64,000 nt of DNA from Diphasiastrum complanatum (taxonomy: Eukaryota; Streptophyta; Lycopodiopsida; Lycopodiales; Lycopodiaceae): the NCBI GenBank assembly GCA_029204225.1, contig CM055100.1:18239595-18303594 (forward strand), read 5' to 3'. The notes under the pieces are model-generated. The model saw only the letters and a program-made list of their open reading frames with translations. It was not told the DNA's origin and made no database searches. Position 1 is the stretch's first letter; each line of letters opens with the position of its first letter. This document shows, one piece after another, positions 31,249 through 41,225 of this stretch. The position numbers and the translations under genes are program-made.

Positions 31249-33774
31249 AAGGGATATGTAAACTGCTGCTCACGCATCAAACAGTACTACCTCCAAAGAA
31301 GCGTGTGATATCTTAACAAGTATCTATGAGACTTCAGATGTATCGATTTGTCTCTTCTTGAGAAAGAAGGTCCTTACACCCAAAATGATCTAAGGCAATC
31401 AGTGATCATTTGAATGAGTTCAAGCAGTTGTTGAATCAACTAGCTGCAATAGGTTCCCCTATTTCATAAGAAGACTCAACAATGTCTCTTCTCGCCAGTC
31501 TTTCATCCTCCTATGACAACCTACTATTTCTCTTGAGCAATACTCCCGCGTTATCACTCCAAAAGCTGATAGCAAGTCTACTACAGAAAGAAGTTAGGAG
31601 AAAGAGCATCTACAACAAGTACCAAGTCATTGGCATTGTACTCTAACAAGCAGTAGTCCAAGAAAAAGAACTTCAAGTACAAGGAGACGAAGGTAGAGCA
31701 ACCAGATTTAACGCAACAACAACAACAACCAAAAGATCAAACTCTTTTGTAGATATTTCAAGAGATCTAATCATGACATCAAAGATTGTCATATCCTCAA
31801 GAACAACGAAATGAGAAAGAAAATGCAGCAGCACCAAGATGGAGGTTTTGACTCTGTCAGAATGGTCTGAGGAAAAAGTTAGACCCAGTTAGCTATAAGT
31901 ATATTTTTATTGGCTATTTAACTTCACATAAATTATATCGCATCTATGATGTTGAAAGAAGTCAGATCTCAGTCAGCCAAGATGTGATCTTCCTTGAAGA
32001 CAAATTTTATGATTTCAAGCAAAAGCAGCAAATGCAGGAGTTTGTTCCAACAATTTCATTTACCATCGATAGACCTATACCTACAATTGTTCAACCACAA
32101 GATGAAGACATCCTTGTCATGCACCCAGGAGAGACATCATCTCGGGAACCTGTAGTTCAAAAATTTGCACGACAATGACAACAACCTGATCGTTTCACCC
32201 CTCAGACGTTCATTAGTCACGATGAACCTACCACTATGGCAAAAGCACTGTCAATGTCAGATGCCAATAAATGAAAAGTTGTCATGGACGCTGAGTACAA
32301 TTCTTTGATGAAGTAAATCCTCCTGTAGATATCAAACTGATTGACTCTAAGTGGATTTTCAAGCTAAGGCTTAAGCCAGATCAATATCCAAATGGAAAGC
32401 TTAATTGGTGGTTAAAGTATTTGAGCAAGTTTATGGAATGATTACAGTGACACCTTCAGTCTAGTGGTAAAGCATCAATCTATTGGCACCTTGCTGGCTA
32501 TAGCTGTTGTAGAAGACTTCGACATTTACCAGATGGACGTCCAGACAACATTCCTTCATGGATATATACAGGAAGACGTATTCATTTATCAACCAAAATG
32601 TTACGTCCTTCAAGGCCAAGAGCATATGGTATGTAAATTGCAGAAGACACTTTATGGCCTCAAGCAAGCTCCTAGGGCCTGGTATGAAAGAATCAATCAC
32701 TTTTGTTTGCAGCACAACTTTACTTCTTGCTCCACAAACTCAAACGTGTATCTCAAGTATAAAGGGTCAAGCTATGTTATAATAGCATTATACGTTGATG
32801 ATTCTTTGATTATCAACAATTCAAATCGGTTACTGTATGAAACAAAATCTTCGCTTTCAACAAGATTCGAGGTGACTGATTTAGGCCCAGTACATTACCT
32901 ACTTGGTATGGAGATCACCAGAGATCACACAAGCAAAAGGATCAATATAAGCCAAGAATCCTATTTGATCAATGTACTTCGCAAATGTGGCATGGAGGAC
33001 TGTAAGCCGATAGACACACCCATGGATCCAAGATCCAAATTGTCTAAAGACGTGTCCCAAAACTCATGCAGAACAACAAGAAATGTGCAAATACCCTTAT
33101 CAGTTCATCATAGGATATATAATGTATTCTATGATCTGCACACGACCTAATCTAGCATATGCAGTAAGCACACTATCTCAATACATGTCCAATATAGGCT
33201 TGCAACATGGAAGGCTCTACAAAGAGTATGAAAGTAAATTCAAGATACGAAGCACTATGCTTTGTGCTATAATGGTAATACAGAAGTTGCACTTACATTA
33301 GTCACTTATTCAGATTCAAATTGGACAGGAGACATGTATACTAGAAAATCCGCATCATGTTATATTTGTTTTCTTGCAGGAGGACCCATTTCATGGAACA
33401 ACAGAAAGTATAAATACATTTTGTTGTCTTCTACAGAATCAGAATATGTTGTAGCTACATCAGTAGTGAAGGAGATTATTTGGCCAAGAAGGTTGCTACA
33501 AGATCTGCAATTTCCATAGATCGTTCCAACTATACTCCAGTGCGACAATCAGAGCTGCATAGCTCTATCTTTGAACCCACGTACTCAAACTAGAACTAAA
33601 CACATAAAAGTTCAGTTTCATTTTATTAGAGAGAAAGTTCAGAATAAAGATATTGTACTAAGTTACTCTCATATAGATAGTATGTTGGCTAATATTTTGA
33701 CAAAGCCATTGTCAAGAGATATACATTCTACCTTAGTAGATATGATAAATATCAATTTTAATTCAGATTCGTAG
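31249..33774 (+). pseudogene. Ty1/copia polyprotein, degraded (gag, IN-C, RT, RNase H)
   Basis: Order along the plus strand: gag core near 31390-31530 (stop-broken 'LNQLAAIGSPIS', 'SLLASLSSSYDN'), zinc-knuckle remnant CRYFKRSNHDIKDC near 31747, integrase C-terminus (IFIGYLTSHKLYRIYDVERS, DVIFLED, 31900-32010), RT at 32464-33150 ([71 protein letters not shown]) and RNase H at 33262-33774 (YSDSNWTGDMYTRKSASCYI, SSTESEYVVATSVVKEI, RTKHIKVQFHFIREKV, LTKPLSRD). The YVDD catalytic motif is intact but stops and frameshifts separate gag, IN, RT and RNase H, and protease plus integrase core are missing. A polypurine tract and terminal repeat follow. Confidence 0.88.
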
Positions 33775-33778
33775 TAGT

Positions 33779-33793
33779 AAACTTAAGGGGGAG
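33779..33793 (+). promoter_or_regulatory. copia polypurine tract
   Basis: AAACTTAAGGGGGAG directly before TGTTGGAG of the 3' terminal repeat. Confidence 0.75.
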
Positions 33794-33858
33794 TGTTGGA
33801 GTTTAATCTTACTCCTACTCATCCTAACCGCCCTCCTTTTCTTCTATGTAGATCACTC
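33794..33858 (+). repeat. 3' terminal repeat of the copia element
   Basis: TGTTGGAGTTTAATCTTACT... partner of 31185-31248; similarity to the 5' copy ends near ATGTAGATCA. The rest of the LTR is lost or replaced on one side. Confidence 0.65.
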
Positions 33859-33889
33859 TCTCAAAGAAGTCTGCATTTTTTAACTGTTT

Positions 33890-34130
33890 GTCGCAACAAT
33901 ATGCATTTTTACTCGCAAATTTCAACAAGCGAAAAATGTGAAAAACTCGACAAAGTCTTCTACTTCACTTCTGGGCCATTCTAAGTACAAAAGGATTTTT
34001 GCGAAAAATACGACAAAGTGTTTTTCTCAGGTTTTTGAGCCATTTTGAGCACGTAAAAAAATGCGACATTTTTTCCAAAAAATGCGACCAGTGCTAACTC
34101 GGGATTTCGGCCCATTTCGGAGAATATTGC
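33890..34130 (+). repeat. degenerate 64-72-bp tandem repeat
   Basis: Three diverged units with GCGAAAAATRYGAC-type cores and a GGGCCATT/GAGCCATT/GGCCCATT phrase at about 33973, 34037 and 34109. Noncoding. Followed by an A-run at about 34140. Confidence 0.5.
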
Positions 34131-34293
34131 ATTTTCTCAAAAAAAAAAAAAAAGAATGTGAAAAATGCAACACTCTGCAGATTTACATGAAATTTCACGT
34201 ACAAACTGTCTTCATGCTCCAATAATAGCTGATCTAATTGTTTGTTGTTCCTTTTGTGTTGTATTGGATTAGTGCATGAAGTGAGATTAAAAT

Positions 34294-34316
34294 CCCCCCC
34301 CCCCCCCCCCCCCCCC
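34294..34316 (+). repeat. poly(C) tract of 23 bases
   Basis: Uninterrupted homopolymer of C. Rare in an AT-rich plant region and also a likely place for sequencing length error. Confidence 0.9.
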
Positions 34317-35085
34317 TCCTTCTCTAAAGATCACTTCATGTACCTATGAAAATTCAACATATTCGAAAAGGAAACATTTTTTATATCTATCCCCAATGTT
34401 TTAAAGAGAAAAATTGATGTTGATATTCCTGATTTCTATAAATGGTATTTATCATAGTATCTTCTTCGGAGAGATTTCAAAAATGCCCCTATCTGTGGGC
34501 ATGGACATGGATCACAAGGCACTGGGAGGACGTCAAATGTTCCTGTTTCTTGTGATCCAACCACTACTTCATCAGTAGTGCCATGACCTAGTACTCATGA
34601 TCATTCAGTGCCTGCTCTTTTACATGATGTAGGTCTAATTAACGTTATTATATCCACTATTTTTATATGACGTGTTTGTGGCTCTCTTGTTATTCTCTTG
34701 CAATGTAGATTTATGTCACCAGTCAAAATATATAGCGTAATGATGTTAGTACTGAAAAGAATACATGCAGGTCGAGTTTCGTCTAGCACTTCAGGTAGTG
34801 ATCGATCCAGATCACCTAATAGGTCTCCAGCTGTGCCTTACGAGACACAAACATGATATCCACATCTCTTTGGATGAGTACGATAAAATATTGTTCACCA
34901 TGTTTGTTTGTATCTTTTATTTGTTTGCATTAAAAGTAGTTCTAATTTTTTTAGTTTTCCATAACATACAATCTTTTGAATTTCAGATGCTTGGTAATTT
35001 CTAATTGCAAGCCATATTTGAGTGCTCGAATATATGACACTATTGATATTTTTTTCTTTTGATTTATGTAGCCAGATCCATGGGA
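34317..35085. other. AT-rich spacer, possible decayed exons only
   Basis: Ser/Thr/Pro-rich stretches can be read on the plus strand at about 34500-34590 and 34770-34830 (PTTTSSVV, SGSDRSRSPNRSP) and may belong with the Cys/His motif at 35090, but stops intervene and I cannot build a gene. Confidence 0.3.
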
Positions 35086-35087
35086 TG

Positions 35088-35250
35088 AAAGATCCCTTGT
35101 AATTGTGCCGATTGCAAAGGATCTAAATATCGCAAAAGACACATAGTCAATGATCACATGTGGAGGAGGCCTCCACCAAATCCTGATCAAGCACTTGCGG
35201 GTCCTTCAAACCCTATAAATGCTCTAGGGATCGAAGATCATGTCATGGTA
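35088..35250 (+). pseudogene. Cys/His zinc-binding motif fragment, transposase-associated type
   Basis: Plus-strand reading PCNCADCKGSKYRKRHIVND then HMWRRPPPNPDQALAGPSN. The C-x-C-x2-C...R-x-H...H pattern with a following aromatic-rich stretch resembles the N-terminal transposase-associated finger of plant CACTA proteins. Only about 50 codons. It lies on the strand opposite to the Mutator-like gene that ends 100 bp away. Confidence 0.35.
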
Positions 35251-35346
35251 CGTAGTTTGCTCAATCGACTAGTTTGCTACAAACATTCTTGTTTTGCAAG
35301 TTTTATGGTAATATGTCCAAATCATCCTCCCTTTCGCATTGTGAAG

Positions 35347-36069
35347 TCAAAAATAAGTTCTACTACGAGTTAAAGCTTGAAACACTTCTACATCGTTCAA
35401 TGTGGGCTGATGAATGAACATGTCGCTATTTTGATCAAGACTCATTACTTTGAGAAATACAAAGTAGATATGTTTGCATGCCAAATAGGTTTTCTCGGAC
35501 ACTAGCCGATTTTGAAAATCAGGACACGAGCATGTTGGCTTGTTGGTTATGTGAACATCATAACGATTGCCGAGCATAGGAGAGGTTTCTGTCTTGACCT
35601 CAAAAACTTCATGTTTTCCTTCTTCCACGACTTTTTCCAGCATGATTTCTGCATTCATGGATAGAGCTTTCTTTATGCGGGCTTGTGCAGCTTGGGAAAT
35701 GCCAGGTTTGTATTTTGAACGTCTACGATCGTCTCCAACTATCGAGTTTGATTGCATAGTACCCTTCTTGCCTCTGACATGCAAGTTTTGCACTTCGGGG
35801 GTTCTAACCTGATGAATTGGCTTTGTTTCCAACTGAAAGCCAACTTTGATAAGCAAATTTGCCTCGAGCTGTTTGAGGTTTGTTCCTTCAGCTACAAGCC
35901 ATACATTTGGAATTTTTGTGGGATTTGGTGATATGCTCATGTCAGGATTACATGTGTGAGTACAATCACTATTGCAAAACCACATAATTTGTTGTGTCTT
36001 TCCAGCAGGATGAGTTCTTGTGGAGTAGAAGCTTGGTGCAGGAACACCCTTTGATACATTGGGAATCAA
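35347..36069 (-). CDS. SWIM zinc-finger block of the MULE-type protein
   Basis: 240 codons. Residues about 180-200 are CSCPDFQNRLV...YLACKH, a complete SWIM finger (C-x-C-xn-C-x-H) at about 35470-35532, preceded by NRYDVHITNKP and followed by IYFVFLKVMSLDQ. An upstream basic stretch (GDDRRRSKYKPG) could bind DNA. SWIM fingers are found C-terminal to MULE transposase cores. No stop interrupts the block. Confidence 0.75.
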   Translation of the reverse strand: MIPNVSKGVPAPSFYSTRTHPAGKTQQIMWFCNSDCTHTCNPDMSISPNPTKIPNVWLVAEGTNLKQLEANLLIKVGFQLETKPIHQVRTPEVQNLHVRGKKGTMQSNSIVGDDRRRSKYKPGISQAAQARIKKALSMNAEIMLEKVVEEGKHEVFEVKTETSPMLGNRYDVHITNKPTCSCPDFQNRLVSEKTYLACKHIYFVFLKVMSLDQNSDMFIHQPTLNDVEVFQALTRSRTYF

Positions 36070-36144
36070 TTGGCCACACTTGCCTTTATTTGGTATTAAT
36101 GATAGACATTTGACACGACTGTTAAGGCTAGTTCTTCTGATTGC

Positions 36145-36618
36145 CTAGAATGTGTTGTGCATTTGACGTTCAATAATAGCTTCATTGTTTATACAACAAA
36201 CGTTACTGCCAGCGTGCTTGTCTCCGGCATCTGTTGATCCCAGGTTTGATGCTCCCACAAAAACGTTTGTCCTCATCGGACGTCCCCTCCCCATGCGTTC
36301 TACGTTCTCATAGTTGTACTCTAGCCTATGACTGTCATTGTCATTCACAACTGTAGTTGTGGGTGGCCTTCTTTTTCGGCATATTGTCTCCTGGTTGCCT
36401 TCCAAGCTAGTGGATTGTCGATGCATTGGTGTTCTTGCAACAGCTTGGTGCATTGTCTTGAGTACTGCACTTGGATTTGCTGATTTTCTGGATTCACTCC
36501 GGTTGATAAGATTTTGAAGACTTGGACCTTCTCCAAGGTGTCTTCCCATCATGTGTGCATGTTGTTTTGCACTCTGCAAAAGGGCATTTTCCATATCAGA
36601 TACACATGCATCATACAA
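36145..36618 (-). CDS. linker block of the MULE-type protein
   Basis: 157 codons, polar and basic (QETICRKRRPPTTTVVNDND), no recognised domain. Lies between the transposase core and the SWIM finger. Confidence 0.35.
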   Translation of the reverse strand: MYDACVSDMENALLQSAKQHAHMMGRHLGEGPSLQNLINRSESRKSANPSAVLKTMHQAVARTPMHRQSTSLEGNQETICRKRRPPTTTVVNDNDSHRLEYNYENVERMGRGRPMRTNVFVGASNLGSTDAGDKHAGSNVCCINNEAIIERQMHNTF

Positions 36619-36830
36619 AGATATATGGCTCTTGTGGCCTTCTCCAGCTAGCCAGCTTCCATGTTTTGATTATGACAAATTTGTTCGTGGTGTGTTGGCT
36701 CCATCCACAGCATCCAGCACCTGCATACGCCATTCAAGCATGATTTAAATTGTCTCTAAAATTTTGTTCACATGAATAATGGTGTTTATTCTTCACTTAC
36801 TGCGACCATAAATTCCCCCCAATGAGTGAT

Positions 36831-37265
36831 TCAAACATTCCACCAGCTCATCCAACTGTCCAAAGCAGGCAGGTCAGAATCTCTCACTTTTCTTGTCTTC
36901 CACCATTGGCGAATGTATCTGCTTTGTGCAGTCACTTCCTCTTTTGTGCTAGCTTTTCTCCATTTCTCGCAGATGGCTTTGTGTTCAGGTTGATGTTCCT
37001 TCTGGATGAACTTCATTGTGTGTATGTGCAAACTCTGCTCCCAGTAAAACAGACATGATCTTTCATGCCCAACCATCTCATTACTTGGACCACCATTGAA
37101 AACAGTTTGGACAGCTCTCCAATTTGCTTGTGCCTCGTCCGTCATAAATCCTCGGAAATCTGCCTTACCATGACCCGACTGTTCCATGACATTGTTCAAC
37201 GAGGTCCAAAATAGGATTTGGGACTGTGTGTCCTCCTCTTTCATTTCGCAAGTTGCTACTGTCAA
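36831..37265 (-). CDS. MULE transposase core block
   Basis: Encodes ATCEMKEEDTQSQILFWTSL, then GKADFRGFMTDEAQANWRAV, CLFYWEQSLHIHTMKFIQKE and WWKTRKVRDSDLPALDSWMS. FMTDEAQANW gives a catalytic-type Asp in the 'xxTDxxxAxxxAv' MULE context, and the following W/H-rich helix fits the C-terminal half of the MULE domain. Open for 144 codons. The first Asp and the last Glu of the DDE triad are not assigned. Confidence 0.65.
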   Translation of the reverse strand: MTVATCEMKEEDTQSQILFWTSLNNVMEQSGHGKADFRGFMTDEAQANWRAVQTVFNGGPSNEMVGHERSCLFYWEQSLHIHTMKFIQKEHQPEHKAICEKWRKASTKEEVTAQSRYIRQWWKTRKVRDSDLPALDSWMSWWNV

Positions 37266-37479
37266 AAGCTCTTGAATGTTATGGCAACAAAAACAAGTAT
37301 TAGTACTACTTACTAGGAATATAACATGGAGAAGAGTGCTTGTTGCAACTCATTTTACCTGGCAATGATACATGTGGCAGGCCATTGTCGACCACCCAAT
37401 CACTCTCCTTGTGTGATCAGATTGCACCATGCATGTTTGAGATCACCATTGCCTATTCTCCTCATCCGATTGATCAAGT

Positions 37480-38098
37480 CTACACTGAAGCAGAGCCCTT
37501 TGTAGACATCTTGAAAATATAGCAACGTTTGTCAGGCCCACCTTGGTCTGGAAACCTACTGCCATGAAAAAATTCAAACATTGATTTTTTTTTAAGTAGT
37601 AGGAGACTATCAAGGCCATCTCCTAAAGGCAACGAAGCAGCCCTTGTCGTTGTGACCATTTTGCGAAGCCTGTCATTCAAGTTCAGAGTTATTATATGGA
37701 GGTGCGCCGATTAGCTCCTTGCGATCACACGTAGGGGCAGTTGGACTGCTGCATTGGGCATCATTTTTAGTAGCTCTAACCACATACTGGAATGACAAGG
37801 TTTCTTCCATGATGCACTGCTCTCTCCCCTCTATGTCCTTGCAGCTCTTTAGTGGTACTATAGAGACAACATCGTTGTTTGCATCAATCACTACATTGAA
37901 CCTTTCAAACATTTTGTCGCATCCAATTCTGTCTTCCAAATATCGTCGACTGACAATGGCCTTTCCTTCGGTGAAGTGTAGTTTAAAAGATGATACACCG
38001 ACCACTTCAAAATCAATGGTTGCTTCCATTGTTCCTATCACATAATGTGAAGATGATTTATCAAATTTACATGCTAATCCATGGATCCAAAGTTTCAC
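37480..38098 (-). CDS. N-terminal blocks of the MULE-type protein
   Basis: Two overlapping-end frames. The upper (37673-38098) reads MKLWIHGLACKFDKSSSHYV, DFEVVGVSSFKLHFTEGKAI and VSRRYLEDRIGCDKMFERFN; the lower (37480-37680) reads MNDRLRKMVTTTRAASLP and RFPDQGGPDKRCYIFKMS. I do not recognise a named domain. They sit upstream of the transposase core on the same strand at the spacing expected of one multi-exon gene. Confidence 0.45.
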
Positions 38099-38912
38099 GT
38101 TTATCAGCTATAGAGAATAGTAATAATAAATGTTCATTCAACACTAGAGCATATTACACGGTTTGTATATTCTCTCTTGCTAATAGTAGTCCCTTATATC
38201 ATTATATACAACCTACCCTTTTTAATTGTTACCTCCATATGTGTTCCAAGATGTCCCTAATTGTGATCCACAGTTCTCTTCGGCCTAGAGCGTTCTCAAG
38301 CAGAAATATTATTGTTCATCCAGAAAACTTGGGCATTCTTCGGGATGCCAACAAAAAAACTGGTATGACCATGACGTGCTACAAAAAATTTTCTACGTGA
38401 TTTTGACAAAAGAATGATTGCAGCAGGGAAAGATAGAATTCTACTTTTGGTTGAATATAATTTTCAGGTCAAAAACATCACAACAACAGTGGAAGTATTG
38501 TCTCGAAATGCTACAACTACATTCCAGCCCATGGATGCATGGATCATTAATTAAGCTCAACCAAATTATCACAAAGCACTCATCCGACATAAGATGGGAA
38601 TGCAATCGAAGAGAATGAGGAACCCCAAGAGTCCATTCAAATTGTGGAATCCAGTGTTGCATATGATGCTTTAAATACTGTTTTGCATAACGTTGAACAA
38701 CCTATTGATGTATTGAATTCAATTAGAAAAATCAGATATGTAGCAAAAAAAGTTTTAGAGAGCATTCGACTCCGAAATAGTTCTCGCCAGACATCGATAT
38801 GTCACTACCTCCAACGGGCATAAAAACCAAGCATATGTATACTTTGAATAAGTTTCATTCATGTGTATTTTTTTAATCTAATACTGTTTATAAAATCTGA
38901 TTATGGAAGGCA
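38099..38912. other. spacer upstream of the MULE-type gene, no gene seen
   Basis: Short frames on both strands without motifs. Includes the region where the 5' exons or promoter of the minus-strand gene would lie; no clear signal found. Confidence 0.4.
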
Positions 38913-38920
38913 CATGCAAT
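38913..38920. repeat. target-site duplication, left copy
   Basis: CATGCAAT, identical to 39709-39716; brackets the hAT-like element exactly. Confidence 0.85.
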
Positions 38921-39708
38921 CATAGTTGCAGCGCGATTCCCGAATCGCGATCAGAATCGCGATTCTGATTCGCGATTCGGGATTTTCCCAGAATCGTGTA
39001 GAATAGATTTTTTTTTTTTTGAAATTTTTTTAGGCAATATGGGTATCAGATGAAAGCTCTGATTGAGGGGATTATGATTGTGTAGTTTGCCGACTGTTTC
39101 GGGTGTGAAACACCAAAAAGTGTGTTTTCACTCGGGGAGTTGGAAGGCCAAATCATGAAGAGGCCTTACCGTCGGGGCCGGGGTCTACCGGCAGCCCCCG
39201 AACCCCGCCGTTGGGGGGCGTTGCCCCCCAAACCCCCCACCAGGGGGCTACCGCCCCCCGAACCCCCCATTTCCCGGGGGGCTACTGTCCCCCGAACCCC
39301 CTAGAGCTTCTTGCTATATAGACATTGTAGATAAAAATGCCACCGCCCCCCTGTAGATAAAAATGGGGTCCAAATGCGCGCCGAGAAGGGCCCAATATTT
39401 ATGCCCCCAACTGTATGTACATTGCACTCACATCTCCAGTGAACCAATTGCAAAAGTGATCATCATCCATACAGTTGATAGTCCAAACTGTAGCATTAAC
39501 ATTTACTGAAAACCAGAGCAAATGACAACCGGATAGCTACTGAAAATAAGATATGTTTGTGCCTCATCTACTACACTTCTGAGAGGCAAAACGCTGGTTT
39601 GACCATTGATCCCCTAAAAAAATTTCAGCAATAAGCTATTTTTCCAAAAAAAAAAAAATTCGACCCGCGAATCGCAGACCCAGCGAATCGAGATTCGCTG
39701 CAACTGTG
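38921..39708. mobile_element. non-autonomous hAT-like DNA transposon (MITE-like), 788 bp
   Basis: Flanked by a perfect 8-bp direct repeat CATGCAAT (38913-38920 and 39709-39716), the target-site duplication length of hAT elements. Terminal inverted repeats are CATAGTTGCAGCG on the left and CGCTGCAACTGTG on the right, one mismatch in 13. Subterminal GATTCGCGATTCGGGAT/GAATCGCGAT blocks form further palindromes inside both ends. The interior (39160-39300) is GC-rich with repeated GGGGGCTACCGCCCCCCGAA-type units. No transposase is encoded; a 60-codon frame at 39122-39304 is an artefact of the GC-rich repeats. It must have been moved by an hAT transposase elsewhere. Confidence 0.85.
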
Positions 39709-39716
39709 CATGCAAT
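39709..39716. repeat. target-site duplication, right copy
   Basis: CATGCAAT, identical to 38913-38920. Confidence 0.85.
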
Positions 39717-40660
39717 TTATGACAAGTATATTATTTCCAAGGCTTACTGTTTGTTAACAACAATAAGCTTTGTATGGGTTAATTTTTGAGCTGTCACTCC
39801 AGCTATATGGCATATGTTAACTTTTTCTTACTCCCAAGCCATAACAATTAGAGAGAGGTAGTTTGTAATGCAATTTCCATGGTCCATAATATGGTGGCTA
39901 CTTTGCTCTTGTTAGGATGTTGCATACTGCTTTGTTAGGCACAAGTGCATTTCAAACACAGATTCTATGTTGTTATATCTTCGAAGAGCTATCATTGTTC
40001 TTTAGCAACGATTAGTTGTTATTCTGGATATCCACTACAAATATTGTCACCACGGAGAACAATTTTTTAAAGAGATGATTGACCTGTCATGTTTTTTATT
40101 GTTACATGTATAGCAGAATGATGCAACTACAAAAAAAAAATGTGAGAATTGTACCAAGCCAATTCTCAAGCTGTCTATACTCTGTCAATGTTGTCCAGGC
40201 TTTTCTCTCCCTGATCCAAAGTACTGAGTCATCTCTGCAAAAGCACTACGTCCAAAACTGGCCAGTCTATCTTCTTCGTGCTTCAGTAACGGTATTTTTT
40301 TTTTTGTGATATTTCGACAATGAAATACAAGCACACTGGCATTGATTTGGTACCAACCAACGGGTGCCTAGCTATACATAAAACAGTTGCCTAATTTAGG
40401 TCTAAAATGGCTACTTGTCATTCATATTGCATCCTGATTTTTTTTACTCGTTGAGACATATATCGACCTAGTGAATGTATAATCAAGGGCCCCCAAATAC
40501 CATATTTTTGTCTGAAAATTGAAATAAAAAGTTATGAGTCGCCGGAGATACGTGTTGCTGCACATATCTACCTTGAGAAGGGAGGTGGTGATGGTGTGTC
40601 TCATAGTCCTGAGAAACATTTCTCCTCTAGCCAGCCGATTTTCTTTTTCACTTTTTTTTG
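39717..40660. other. AT-rich spacer, no gene seen
   Basis: No recognisable frames. Runs of A and T at 40131 and 40292. Confidence 0.45.
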
Positions 40661-40670
40661 GGCAGCTAAT

Positions 40671-41225
40671 CGGAGGAGCAGCGTCGGCACTGCTCCTCCG
40701 ACAGGCTTCAGAAAAGTTGAAATGCGGGAGGAGCCGCAATGGCACGGCTCCTCCGGCAGCCATAAATGTTTTCCAAATGTTTTTTGGAAGCCTCTTGGAG
40801 GAGCAGCACTGGCGCTTCTCCTCCGGAAGCCTTCCAAAAAATATTAGAATGTCGGAGGAGCAGGGCCGGCAGTTTAGGTGAAGCCACCCAATTTAGGATG
40901 TTGCTCCTCCGGTATTTCAAATTTTTTTGGAAGCTTGTTTGAGGAGAAGCGCCCGCACTGCTGCTCCGGGTGGCTTCCAAAAAAATTTGAAATGTCGGTT
41001 CGGGCTGCCTGGGGAGCACCGCCGATGCTACTCAAGATGTGTTTCAAATTTTTTAGAGGCCACCCGGAGGAGCAGTGCCGACGCTTCTCCTCCGGCAGGC
41101 TTCAAAAATATTTGAAAAAAAATTCTACCAGTTCAGGTTGCCTGGAGAGCATCGCCGACGCTACTCAAGATGTGTTTCAAATTTTCTTAAGCCTGCCGGA
41201 GGAGAATCGTCGGTGCTGCTCCTCG
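40671..41225 (+). repeat. GC-rich tandem array of GGAGGAGC hairpin units
   Basis: Diverged units of about 55-125 bp, each opening with GGAGGAGCA or GGAGGAGAA and containing the reverse phrase GCTCCTCC before a common tail GGCAGGCTTCAAAAATATTTG. The first is a perfect hairpin: GGAGGAGCAG (40672-40681), 8-base loop, CTGCTCCTCC (40690-40699). Other unit starts include about 40728, 40798, 40854, 40941, 41065 and 41199. A second motif, GAGCACCGCCGATGCTACTC AAGATGTG, occurs at about 41010 and 41140. GC content stands out from the flanks. Open frames here (LLLRQAS-type repeats) are products of the repeat. Confidence 0.75.

Larger units (their letters stand above)
35347..38098 (-). mobile_element. 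Mutator-like (MULE) transposase gene, SWIM-type
   Basis: Minus-strand coding blocks: 37673-38098 and 37480-37680 (N-terminal, unknown fold), 36831-37265 (MULE DDE core part), 36145-36618 (linker) and 35347-36069 (SWIM zinc finger). Stretches between blocks may be introns or decay. No terminal inverted repeats or 9-bp target duplication were identified, so a domesticated FAR1-like host gene is an alternative. The combination of MULE core plus C-terminal SWIM finger is common to FAR1/FHY3 and MuDR-type proteins. Confidence 0.72.

Noticed and set aside
31078-31308. Ser-Leu repeat ORF
   Set aside because: Translation of the CT microsatellite; same for the frames at 13492-13674 and 42173-42397.
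39122-39304. Pro-rich ORF
   Set aside because: Lies wholly in the GC-rich core of the hAT-like element and has no homologous feel outside the repeat.
40422-41115. Several Leu/Ala/Ser-rich ORFs on both strands
   Set aside because: Products of the GC-rich hairpin repeat; LLLRQAS-like phrases recur in different frames.
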